Of a stretch of DNA of 31,459 bases, positions 10,601 to 22,600 are shown one piece after another; position 1 is the stretch's first letter, and each line of letters starts with the position of its first letter. The DNA comes from Isoetes engelmannii. Lineage: Eukaryota > Streptophyta > Lycopodiopsida > Isoetales > Isoetaceae. The notes under the pieces were generated by a model. That model saw only the letters and a program-made list of their open reading frames with translations, made no database searches and was not told where the DNA came from. Position numbers and translations under genes: made by a program. The stretch is from positions 1-31,459 of the forward strand of contig JAANSK020288156.1 in the NCBI GenBank assembly GCA_011763485.2. The letters are read 5' to 3'.

Positions 10601-13600
10601 CTTAGGTAATAATACATTGTAATGTACTGGCTTATATATAACTAGTATTTATGAAGAACTTAGGTAATAATACATTGTAATGTACTGGCTTATATATAAC
10701 TAATATTAATGATGTGGCATCATCACGTGGTATTTATGAAGAACTTGTTAGCATAAATGAAACATATGACTATTTAGAACACGTGTCATCTTATTAGAGA
10801 TATGTATGTGTCAGTATGTGTCTGTGTGTCAGCGTAGAACTGTGCATGGGATCTCTATTAAGGATATGACATGTGACATGTCACTACTCTTAGATGACTA
10901 GGCATGCCACGTATGTTGCTGACATGGCTCTTCTATAAAGCCATAGTCATGCTTTATAGTTTACTATCCAGTTTACTCATAGTCTAGCTATCTCGTGTAT
11001 CTCTCTTTCATTCTAGCATATGCACACAGGGTTTCTTCATGGCATCAGAGCCAGGAATGCAGGATGAGATGAGTGCAGGAGCATAGCAGGTGGGATCAGA
11101 ACGTGGTATCGGGTCTGATCAGAGAAATTGGCATCGATTTTTCTTGCATTTGTTGCAAGAATTGGTCTAGAACGGGTCTAGAATGCGTTGCGTGTCTAGA
11201 ACGGGTCTAGAATGTAAATAGCTCGAGGAATCTCTGCAGAGATTCATTCATTCTTGCAAGATTTTTTTTCTAGAAGTGGAAGGGTCGGATTGGAGTTTAT
11301 TACTCGGATCACGTGTTTGTGGCATCAGTTTGGATCAATTGGTATCAGAGCCAAGCCTTTCTAAAATCCTGTGCAATGGCCCAAAACATATTTAACATTC
11401 CTGTAGGCCAGTATAATCAAGCCATGAATGTCCATGAATGTCGCTGCCCAGTTCGCCATTCAAATTGGAATACCCGTGTCAGCTGGTTTTGCTGAGAATC
11501 AAAGGAAGCTAGAATATATTGCAATATTGTATGGATATTGTACGGACATCTGCTAGACATATATCAGCAGCCTCCCTTGCCTGCAAATCCACCATCAGTT
11601 ATTCCTCCACCACCTACTTCTCCACCTCCTCTAACTAGCACCGGTAAATGGTTGGAGAAAGTAGAGGGAATGCCTACATATGCAGGAGACAAATGAAGCC
11701 ATTCCTGGCAAGTTGGGAAAGTTTTTTTGAACGAGTTAACGCTACTGAGGAGCAGGAATTACAAGCAATGGATAAGTATCTAAGTGATGTGGCCAGAATA
11801 TGGTGGCAAGGCCGGAAGAAGTTATCGCCCAAGATAAAAACCTAGGCAGTTAGAAAAGCATTTGAGTCTCATAACATACATGCAAATTATTATCCTGACT
11901 TAAAAGGCAGTGGGATCACTTTAAGCAAGGGGAACACGAATCCGTGCACCATTTCTACTCTAAGTTCGAATACTTAGCAGTGCAAATGGGAGAATTGCAA
12001 CCCGGAGGACTAGCAGAAAGTGAGATTAGGCAAAAATTTATGGCCGGGTTGAGAGATCCATTATATGCAGAATTGTGTTTTGCGGAACCATCAAATATTG
12101 ATGGAGCGGTGAGAAGGGCTGAAGCAGCAGAAATGAAGCACAATCCTAGTATAGTAAAGTATGATATATGGGAAGGATATCCCTTAAAAAATATACAAAC
12201 CAGATAATGCCAGAACAGGCGAGAGAGAGAATAATAGGCATAGAATATACAAATGAAAGAAATGACAATAAGGGACATATTGGTGAATGGGTAATAGCCA
12301 GAGAAACGGCTAGAGCACCTCCTGGAGGATGTTACATATGCGGAGGACATCACTATAAGGACCAATGCCCAAGACCATCAGCCGCAACCAAAACCAAAAT
12401 GGAACCTGAGCATAAAAAAGATGACATCTGAGCAAAAACACGACCAATTGCACAGATTGCCCATGTTCATTTTGCTGACTATATACTTGACAGTTCCCAT
12501 ACCAAATTTGACAAGGAAAAGGCAGAAGCTTACGAAAAAGGTTGGTTTCATATTGATTAGCTGAACAAGTAGATTAAAGATTTTGTAAGTGCATAGGATT
12601 GCAAGATTTTATTGAGCATTGTATTCGTTTGATTTGAATTAATGAGAGATTTTCTTTTCAATCAAATGTTGCTCTGGAGAAAAAGTTGAGAAAAGTTGTA
12701 GGGAGGTAATTGTGTCTGCAGCGCAATTACCAGATCCAAAGCATAGTAGGCAGATGGTAAGATTACCAGCCTAGGAAATCCTTTCAAAGCAGATAGTCAG
12801 GTGACTAGCTTTGAGAAAAGATGGTTATTCCAGCAAGGTAGATGATCGAGGACTTTCAGCCTTGAGAAGGGAAGGAATTGATACGATACAAGCTCGGGGG
12901 TGTGGCTCAAAAGACTTGGAAGGTTGAACACAGGGCAAATAATATCATATATGGCACAAGTAACCTTAGGCAAGGCATAGGCCATTTTGGGATCTTGCCA
13001 ATCTCGGACCTTCCCTTTTTCAAGCCGAATTCCCCTGTAAAGCCATCTTAGGATTTTGCTTCTCCCTAAGCTCAAACACAAGTTAGGGCTGAAATTTGCT
13101 CTGTTTTCCACAAGGCAGAAAAATCCTTTCCAATACTTCCTCTCCTGCATAGAATGAATCACCCAAGGATGGCAACACCGCTCTGATACCAAATGTTGAG
13201 TGGAGAAGGTGATCTGAACAACAAAACAGAATGGAGAGAGGAGGGGATGCAAGCAAGGAGCAAGAAACTTGTGTATTACGCTAACTCACAAGATGGTACA
13301 TATATATATGTACCAGGTTCTCATGTTGAGTGGCAAATAGGGAAAAAAATAAAATACGGCCCATAGGCTAATACAAAGTGTCCCATGGGGTACAACGTTA
13401 AGTTACACGTTCTGACTTAACGTATCCAACATATATCACATTATACTAGTCTAAGTTACACGTTATGACTTAACATATCCAACATATATCACATTATACT
13501 AGTCTAACATTACAGCTAGAATAGAAATTTTGACCAGAGAATTTGAATTACAGAAGTTACCCATAGGCTAATACAAAGTGTCCCATGGGGTAAAACGTTA

Positions 13601-16600
13601 AGTTACACGTTATGACTTAACGTATCCAACATATATCACATTATACTAGTCTAAGTTACACGTTATGACTTAACATATCCAACATATATNNNNNNNNNNN
13701 NNNNNNNNNNNNNNNNNNNNNNNNNNNNNNNNNNNNNNNNNNNNNNNNNNNNNNNNNNNNNNNNNNNNNNNNNNNNNNNNNNNNNNNNNCACATTATACT
13801 AGTCTAATATTACAGCTAGAATAGAAATTTTGACCAGAGAATTTGAATTACAGAAGTTACTTGGAACTGCTAAGCGTCATGATTTTACATTACAGAAGTC
13901 TGATTTCTATGTATTTCCAGAGTTAATTCTGCAGGCTCATATTGGTAATGGTGTGAATGTGTATTTATTTTCACACAAAGAGGGAATAGTTTAAGGGGAG
14001 AAAAATCTGGTTCAAGGCCAGTCACATGGTAGCCATGGCTTATATTGTGGTTGAGCAAATGGTTGAGTTTGCTCTATCTCATGAGCAGTGTTTGATTTCA
14101 GGGGGGATGTTAGCATCTTATTGCTGCTAGTTTGTTTTGCTTTTCAGCCATGCACGTCATTGGTGTTTTGGGGGGGTGCTATAGTCACGCATCACTAGAG
14201 TCAGTTCTTCTCTAGAGCTAAGGCTTCATGCTGGTCGTTTTTCTCTATTCCTTCAGAGTCGTAGAGCACTAACACATGTGAAGTCTCTGCTGGAGATTTG
14301 AAATGTATAGCTCCCTTGGCTTGTGACTGACAAACATATAGTCACCAAAACAGAATGATCTTCCTTAGAGTTGGAAAGGTACTTAGAAGCCCTCTTAGTG
14401 ACGAGATGCACCAGAATCCATCATATAGGGAGAAGATACAATGTTCTGACCTGGAGCAGCAGCATAGGCAAGACACTCATTAGTAACATGGAAGATAAAG
14501 CTGCACACCAGAAATTGCATTAGCCTCTCTTGGTGCTCAAGAGGAAGATTGATAGGCATTAGAATTAGAATTTGCAACAATCTCTTAAAATCTGGGCAGT
14601 GATTCTTATAGGGACCTTTCTGCCAGCATCGCCAACAAGTCACTTGGGATCTGTCCTCCTTTGATCTATAATTTTGCCTATATTTTTCTTTGTTTTTTCT
14701 GAGTCATAACCAGCTTAAGTTGAGCAAGCTGGATCTCTGTTTTTTCTAACTTCTGGTTCATTTGAGCCACGGCATTGTGAACTTCATTAAATGTCCATTT
14801 GTAGCTCCTTGCAGTCTTAATTGATCCAAGATACTTATGCCTCCAGCACTGATTAAGTCCTCTCCTAATCTTTAGTGGCAAAAATAATCTTGAATTATAA
14901 AACAATCATTTAAAGTAAGATCTGCCATTTTGTTATGAGTGACACAAGAACATCGTCGATAAAATTGATAACTCCGGAAGTCAAAAGGTCCAAATGGACA
15001 AATCTGCACAAAACAAGTGTTTTGGCAAAATGTGTCCTGAATTGACAAAATAAATTGGTCCAAATTGATCAAATCAGCATCAACAGTACCGGAAAAGGCG
15101 TTCAAAATAGCAGGCCGTAGTGTAGACATCTCCACAGGCTCTGCTACCATGTCAGAACGGGAATGCCAGACTAAAAAACAAGAGAATGAAGAACATTTAT
15201 CTAGTCATTGCTAGGCCTTGTACATGCCACGTAGGATTATAAGTTATCCTGATATCAGCCATGCATTTTGGTCTCTCATGCTTCCTTCTGGACTTTTGCA
15301 AGTCCACAAACTAAGACATTGAATTTAGAAAGCTCGAATATAATATCATAAAGTTTTTGAATCATGTTACTACCTTGTTTCTTTATTCTATGTGGTAATG
15401 TGTAATCAGGACAAATGCTTGACAGGCAAGAAGATTCATTACCCTCATTGATGAGTTGTATAACCATCAGTGTCAGCTGATATGTACAGCAGAAGCACCA
15501 CCTGATGAGCTTTTTCTGGGAACTGATGAGGGTCCCCTACTTGACTTTGAAAGGTATATAACATCTCTCATAAATTTTGTTGAATTTGAAGTTGATCATT
15601 TGTGTCATGCTACAAAGTGATGTCTTTTCAATGAATATTATATTCCTAAATGACTGTACTTTTAACATAAACATTGGATTATGCCAAAGGGCTTGTTTAC
15701 ATGCCAGAAGTCATTTGGCACAATCTGAAGAACATTTTGGTTTAGTGTTCATTGCAGGATACCTTTACACCTTAGCTTCAATGTAGGCCATAGTTTCAAC
15801 GTTAAGAAGTGCATCACATTATTTATTTGCAAGAATAAATATGGTACGTAGAAGGGGTTCTCCCTCGTAGTGTTTGTCCTCAGAAGGGGTGTTAGAAGCT
15901 TTGAATTGTACGTTCATTCACAGGATTGTAGTTCCTTGTTCTTGCTCGCCATCTTCGAGTAGGGTTGACCTAGCCAAAATTGGCCGAACCTATTTGATAT
16001 TTGGCAGATCAAATAGCCGAGGCAATTTTGGCTGCAATCTTAGCAGTAGCCATTATTGTGCAGATCGGCCAATCTGGCCATAAGGAGGTTTTGGCAACAG
16101 CAGAATTTTCTGTCAGAATGAAAGACCGGAACAGGTAACGGTAGACATCAAACACCAGGGAGCCTCAAATGCCATTTAGAAACAAACCAGAAGTAACCTC
16201 AGCCAGCCAATCACCACCAGAAGAGATCCTTCACCCTGCAGGGTATGGCCTTCACTCCTGAAGGCAAGAATGATCGGGAATTCTTTTTGTTGGATCTCAT
16301 TCTGATTCATTAATTGTTCATCTTTTAAAAGGAACTTCAAGAGGTCAAAGCAAGACACACACTTGTGGAAGAACAAAATAGGCAATTGATCGATTAACAA
16401 ACAGAGAACAGAGCAAATTTGAAACAGATACTTGAAAGTGTTGTCTACCTAAGGTTTATCTGAAGAGGTATTTGACAGTCTTCTCGTGAAGATGTATTTG
16501 ACAGACCTCTCTGAAGGTCTTCCCATCGAACAAGAAGCTCGAGGATAAGGAATGCAATCTAAAAATCTCTGGACTAACAGTAAGCAATTGACCAAGCAAC

Positions 16601-19600
16601 AAACAGAGAGCAGAGTAGATACGTGAAAATGTTGTCTACAATAAAGAGCAAACAGGCTTATCTGAAGAAGTATTTGACAGCCTTCTCGTGGAACATGAAG
16701 CTCGAGAGCATAAGGAATACAAGGACGATTATGTGGACATACTTCATAGTTTCTCCTGGCAACATGAAAGAGTGTCGGCTTTTAGTTCCAAACACCATAA
16801 TTTCCATCTTGTCAAAGTTCACTGTTAAATGTGCCTGTTGACAATAAGCATCAAGATAGCAAGCTAATGTTGCAACCCTTGCAAACAAGAAAAAGTGTTG
16901 AACCACATATTTCATGAAGCATAAGGAACCTGGCTGTGGAAAAAGAGTAAATGGAGGCAAAAGAGCTCTATTTTGAATGCAATCAAAATGTTACATAGTT
17001 CATCTCCAAGATTGGGGTATGGTCTTGATCGATGTGCGCAATCAGTGGTCTTGTGTGGATGGTATGGATGCCAAGTGTGGAACCAAAGTAGCAAGGAAAA
17101 GGTGAAAAGATATTGAAGCAGTTCAAAAGTGGTTTTTTATAAGTGAATTAGGCATATACTATGATATTGGCTGAAACTGTTGAAGCTATCTACCAACTTT
17201 CGATTTATATTGTACGGCTCAAAGCTCTACCAATAGGCTACAATGATGGACTTCCGAAATGGAGTTAAGACGATCGGCTAAATGGGAAATCATTGTGGAG
17301 GATATGCCGATGCAATCAAAAGGTTTGCAAGATTTAAGTGATCGAAAAAGAAAAATGCTGAGGGCAAACTGGCAAATATACCAAGGGATATTAAGCCCAT
17401 GGTTCTGTAGACAATACATCTATATCTCGTATATCGGTTGCCAGCTGCTGCTTATGAAGTTCCCATCACTTGCGAATTTAATGGTTAGCTCCCATCACTT
17501 GCGAATCTAGTGGAGACATCCACCGATCACGTATCACTTTCCATTGGTTTCCTAAGTAGTTAGACAACATTTTCATATTTACTTGGGAAAAGTCCCTAAT
17601 GTATAAAATGCGTTACATTTGCCTTCAAACAGGCTAGCAGCATACTTGCAAGATTTGTTGCAAGTACGAGATGCTCACATACAGCTTTCAGTTTGTCAGG
17701 TAGCTCTTTGATAGGCTCCTATTTTCATTTCGTTGTAATTTTGTTCGTCTCCTAGACCGCAGGGTCTTCATCCGAGATGGTGGATCAATTTAACGTTTAT
17801 CTTTCTTCCCTTTCTTGCTACTCAAGTCTGGTTTCATAGCAGATTTAACAATTACGAGTAGGTTCTAAGGTTCTATTGAGAATTTGCAAGATGGCTATTG
17901 GCTGTGGAATATGGGGCCCCGGGCTACCCTTGATGCAATGGAAAGGCTGGAAAAGATACCAAAAAAAATTCTTCACTCGGGACTTGGTGAGTTATGCTTA
18001 TGGAATTTCGAATGTGAAGTATCATGTCATTTCTTTAATTATATGTGCGAAGTGCAAGATTGGATGCTCATAGCATTCCACAAATGGGCGCTGATAGAAA
18101 GCTTATGGTACACTATTAAGATAATTGGGTTGAACAAATGGGGTTTGAACATGGAGGATCTTAAAAATCGAATCAGGAAATGGGTCAGTTGTGGAGTGAT
18201 GATTAGATTTGGGCTCGAATTGGTACCAAATTGAAATACTAGATGGAAGGAAGTCATGTATCCAGAAAGGAAACGACGGGATATATGGGCCTATGAAGCA
18301 ATGTATCTACACAATGCAGTCAGTGTATGATTCCGAAAGTCAAGGAGCCCATGTCAATCTCAGATTGACGGCCTATCACCTTGCTTTCAGTGGTCTACAA
18401 GATTATAACAAAGGCATATGCAGAAAAATTGAAGTTGATTTTGGGGGAAACTATCAGTCAAGAACACTCAGGTTTCTTACCCGGGAGACATTCTTGACGA
18501 TGTTGCAACGGCATATGAGGGCATGTACTGGGCTAGACGCACAGGACAGCAGGTGGTGTATTTAAAACTTGACTTTGCTAAAGCATATTACAGTGTCTCT
18601 TGGAGCTTCCTCTTGCGTATCATGCACAAACTAGACTTCGGCCCCTTGTTTTGTGAAACGTTGTGGTAGCTTTTGAGGTCAGTTAAGGATTGCTGCACCC
18701 GGGGGAACCTTTCGACATTTTTCCTATCGGGAGGGGTATTAGGCAAGGGTGCCCTCTTGCGCCGTTCTTGTTTACTATTGTGTCTGAGGGCCTCTCGCAG
18801 CTTCTCCGTTGTGCTCTAGATGACTCTGTTGTGCAGGGGTTGTGTATGGCTGATGATTCACAGATTGTGTGTAATCAGTTTGCAGATGACACCTTTCTAC
18901 TTTTGGAGGCTTCTGAAGCCAATCTTGACAGGAGTAAGCAACTCCTAGATCTCTTTTCATTGGCTTCGGTTTGTTTGCTGAACTGACGAAAGTGTAGCGT
19001 CATGTGGGCCTGACACCCCTCCTCCGGCATGTATTCAGGCCTATCCCTGGACACTTGTTCCGCCTTATATAGTCACAAAACTTTTGGGTGTGCCGTTTGG
19101 TGTGGATGTTGATAGTGCCCAAGCTTGGGACCAAACCATCCTGGGTCTTCAAAGGCATCTCCTTTGGTGGAGAGGTGCTTCACTCTCAATGGCTGGGCGT
19201 ATACAGGTGGCTAAGTCTGTCCTTAACAACACTCATGGTTATGTCGCTTCGGCGTTGCTAGCTCCAGCTTCAAAGTTCAAAGAGATAGTGGGCATAATAC
19301 GTAATTTTGTCTGGGGTGGCAACGAGACCGGAGCAGTGGTCAAAGTGGCCTGGAAAAAGTGCATACGTCCTAAGAAAGACGGTGGCTTGGGGATGATGGA
19401 CCTATCGCTTCACAGTAAGGTCCTAATCTCAAAGTTCATGTCACAGTAAGGTCCTAATCTCAAAGTTCATGTGGAGATTTTTTTTGGGGCGCACACAGTC
19501 TTCTGGGATGCGCTTGATAGTCCGTCTCTTGAACATTCACGCCCTTTTGGCAAGCCCTCCCGTCCCCTTGTCCTACCTTAGGCTTTGTTCTACCCTTTGA

Positions 19601-22600
19601 AGTCATTTCCTCATGCTTCCCCTTCCTTCGCGGTTTTCTTAAAGCGTGGGGATCTGTTAGTTCATTTGCCTCTCTGCATCCTTCAAACACCTCCCATTCC
19701 TCCTCTCCCTTCCTTTGGGTGCCCCTGCCGGACGGGCCTCCACTTGTCTCCATCATGCATCTCAAAACTCAGTGTAGATGGCAGTGCGCAGGTATCTCTC
19801 TGGTGCAGGAGTGGTATTCTAATGGGCGTCTCCGTTCTTGGCAAGAGTTCAAGAACACTTTTAGATTGACTGAGCGAGATTATGGTATATGGGAAATTGT
19901 GGCGGCGGATAACATCCCTTTGCGGCCCAGCCTTGAGAATGAACGTGCTTGGGGTTTTGTAGTGGATATTTTGTGGGGGAAGAACTTTGTTCAGACTTGC
20001 TACAGACTTCTCACGGCGCAGCCCCCTTTGCCTCCTCCACTCCACTGGTGATTGAGAGTTCCGGAAGCTCAGCACGCAGCGGTATGGTCTAGAGTGTGAG
20101 ACAATAACATTATTTCAAAACATTCAGTTCTTCTTTGGCAAATTGTGCATATAGGGCAGTGAGGACTAGTGCCCGTGTTCACTTATTCAGACCAGCTGTT
20201 AGTCCTCTTTGTCCAATTTGTAAACTTGCTCTCGAAACAATAGAGCATTGTTTTGTGCCTTGTGGCGACCTCAGCCACTTTTGGTCCACTGTACAGGCCT
20301 CTTTTCGGACCCACCTCATAAGTCAACAAGTTTTGCTCGGCATTCTCCCTGCCAGATGGCCCCGCTTCAAGAAGTGGGCGTTCAATATTTGCAGGGCTCT
20401 AGTCTGTTGTGCGGTTTGGAAACGCAGGTACCATGTCGTCTTCAGAGGTTTGCATACTCCTGCTGCCAACCTTTATGAGGAGATTAACTCTCGTCTTCAT
20501 CACCAGTTTCTGGTTTCGAAGTTGCATTCGGATGTCAAGGATGAGGTTTGGGGCTACCTCCACCTACCTTGACGTCCGTGTACTAGTTTCTCAGTTAATA
20601 TAAATTGTCTCTCGTTCTTAAAAAAACAAGTTCTTTAGAAAGCTTATGGCTTTGCGTTCCATGGCTTAAAATAAGTTCACTGAATGTGGTATTTACCTTT
20701 GCGCGTGACTCCTCTGGACGGAGTTACAAAATTACGCAGCCATTTGAACGCGCCTGCCCCTTAAGCAATTTTTGGGCTGAATTTTATTTTAGTGGAGAGA
20801 TCTCAGCCGATCCAATTCCAAATCAATTGAGACAATTTCCATAGTGGTCGGTTTGAGGCGGATTAGAGATGCTGATGGCTATAAACCAAAAAACGGATCG
20901 AGCTATATTAGTTGCTACAGGGCAAAGGTTTGCCCCAAAATTCCGTTAAGTAACCACATTCGCGAAGGTATCAACACATTTAGGGTAAGCTTATCATGAG
21001 CTGCATTTCATAGTGTGATTCTGAGCTACCTACAAACAATGGAAGTAGCCGGATAGAAGGGGTTGATGGCTCGCTCTACACAGCAGGTGCCTATTAGATC
21101 ATGCAATGATTTGCTTCTTTCGCATTTAGAGCATTTGTGAGGAGATTACAGACATGCAACTCACGTAAAGAAAAGGATGGCAATATTTCATATGTTTTTA
21201 GCAATTTCAGCGAGCTTGGAGATGGTCACCTGATTTCTAATGGTAAGATGGAGGAGATTGCAGTGCCCAAATATCGCCATCCCTTCCTTTATGTAAGAGA
21301 AAGGCCAAGAGCAGGCCATTTCTCCTGGCTCGGACCTGGCTCGCCCTAACAGGCTCACCAGGTTTGAACCAGGCGAAATGGCCTGCTCTTGGCCTTTATC
21401 TATTACAAAAAGCCCTAGAAACTAGCTTTTCAATGCAACAAATCAAGTTCCAAACAGAAACGTGACAAGAAAATTATTATTGTTTTTGTTTTCCCCGCAA
21501 TTTCGAACTGTGTGCAGTCTCAATTTGGCTTCTAAAATCTAAGCCCTTCTCAACGGCCCATAAACACATGGTACAAGGGAGGGAATAGTGCGGGATACCA
21601 ATTAAGGGGCAACCATGGTAGCAAGCACAAGGTTACAAGTACGAGCAAAATATTGGCTCCTTTTTGGGGTTTTTGGTACGATTTCAGAGCAATCATCCAA
21701 AGGTACCAAATTCTCAGCCTCGGAACGAGAACGGGAACTTGGAACCAAAATTTGAAACGGGAAAGGGAAGGGGAACAAAGTGTATTCGAGGGATCCTTTG
21801 AGTATATGCAAGAGAACTAAAGTGGGAACTTATGGAACTTTGGACCCTCAGGAACGGAGTTGCAAACTTGGTTCCCGTAACTATGACAAGAAGACCTCTC
21901 TCTTCTTCAATTTTGTAAGGGTAAAAAGGATTTATGCAAATGAGAGAAGGCATATCCAAAAGAAGTGGGCAGTTTATCATGGAGGCAGAACATTTATTTT
22001 GAAGGTACAATAATTATTCTGGACCACTGGCCATCCAATCATTGGTTTGGTTATGTTTAGATAAACATGAACCATATATTATTACATAGAAATTATCACT
22101 ATAGATAAATTTATAGTGATAATGTTAGTTAAGAGTAGATGGGTAGTGCGTTTGATTTTGAGCTTCTGGGTTTTCTGCCCTTTTAGTAGCTAAACATTTA
22201 AGCCCGACTTTTGACAAGTTTTCTACCCTTTTAACTAAGTATTCCACTTAGACACTCATTTAGGTATTTGCCTTACACAATACTCAAAAAAAAAAAAAAA
22301 AAAAAACTCATCTTTTATATTCGACTTGCATACTCCCTTTTAGGTATTCGACTTACACAATATTCATTTAGATATTTAGATATTCGACTTACAAGGAACT
22401 CATTTTTGGTATTCAACTTACAAAATACGAGTCTAATACCATTTTTTGGTATTTGACTAATTTTTGGTATTCTGGAAATCAAACCCATAATCAGGCGCCA
22501 ATAATAACGCCGTCAAAAGTAGAGAAGTAGGGAGATGGGGAAGAGAATTCCGTGAAGTAAAATTGCAACAGGATGAACAAAGAACATATAATCTTGCATT

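Larger units (their letters stand above)
10746..12600 (+). mobile_element. Gypsy-type LTR retrotransposon, 5' LTR, leader and gag
   Basis: A 294-bp LTR with TG...CA ends is followed by two tRNA-Met-type priming motifs and a gag region. Gag shows a proline-rich stretch (about 11570-11640), a capsid-like segment with FLASWESFFERVNATEEQ and VARIWWQGRKK (11648-11845), FYSKFEYLAVQMGEL and KFMAGLRDPLY (11944-12160), and a zinc knuckle CYICGGHHYKDQC (about 12330-12370). This layout fits Retrotrans_gag of Ty3/Gypsy-type elements. No protease, reverse transcriptase or integrase is clear downstream, so it is broken and incomplete. A stretch at about 12470-12560 may still belong to it. It lies in sense orientation in the 6493-bp intron. 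Confidence 0.72.

Noticed and set aside
12797-13252. 151-codon minus-strand frame as a gene
   Set aside because: It crosses an LTR end and primer site, shows no domain, and fits retroelement leader sequence.
13361-13860. CRISPR-like or regulatory repeat array
   Set aside because: The units are long, directly adjacent without spacers and contain an LTR end; a tandem duplication explains them.
14108-14340. 3' LTR partner of the 10746 LTR
   Set aside because: Only the first nine bases agree; the rest is unrelated by eye.
19460-20075. Long minus-strand frames opposite the L1-type LINE
   Set aside because: They are shadows of the LINE ORF2 on the plus strand and show no domain.
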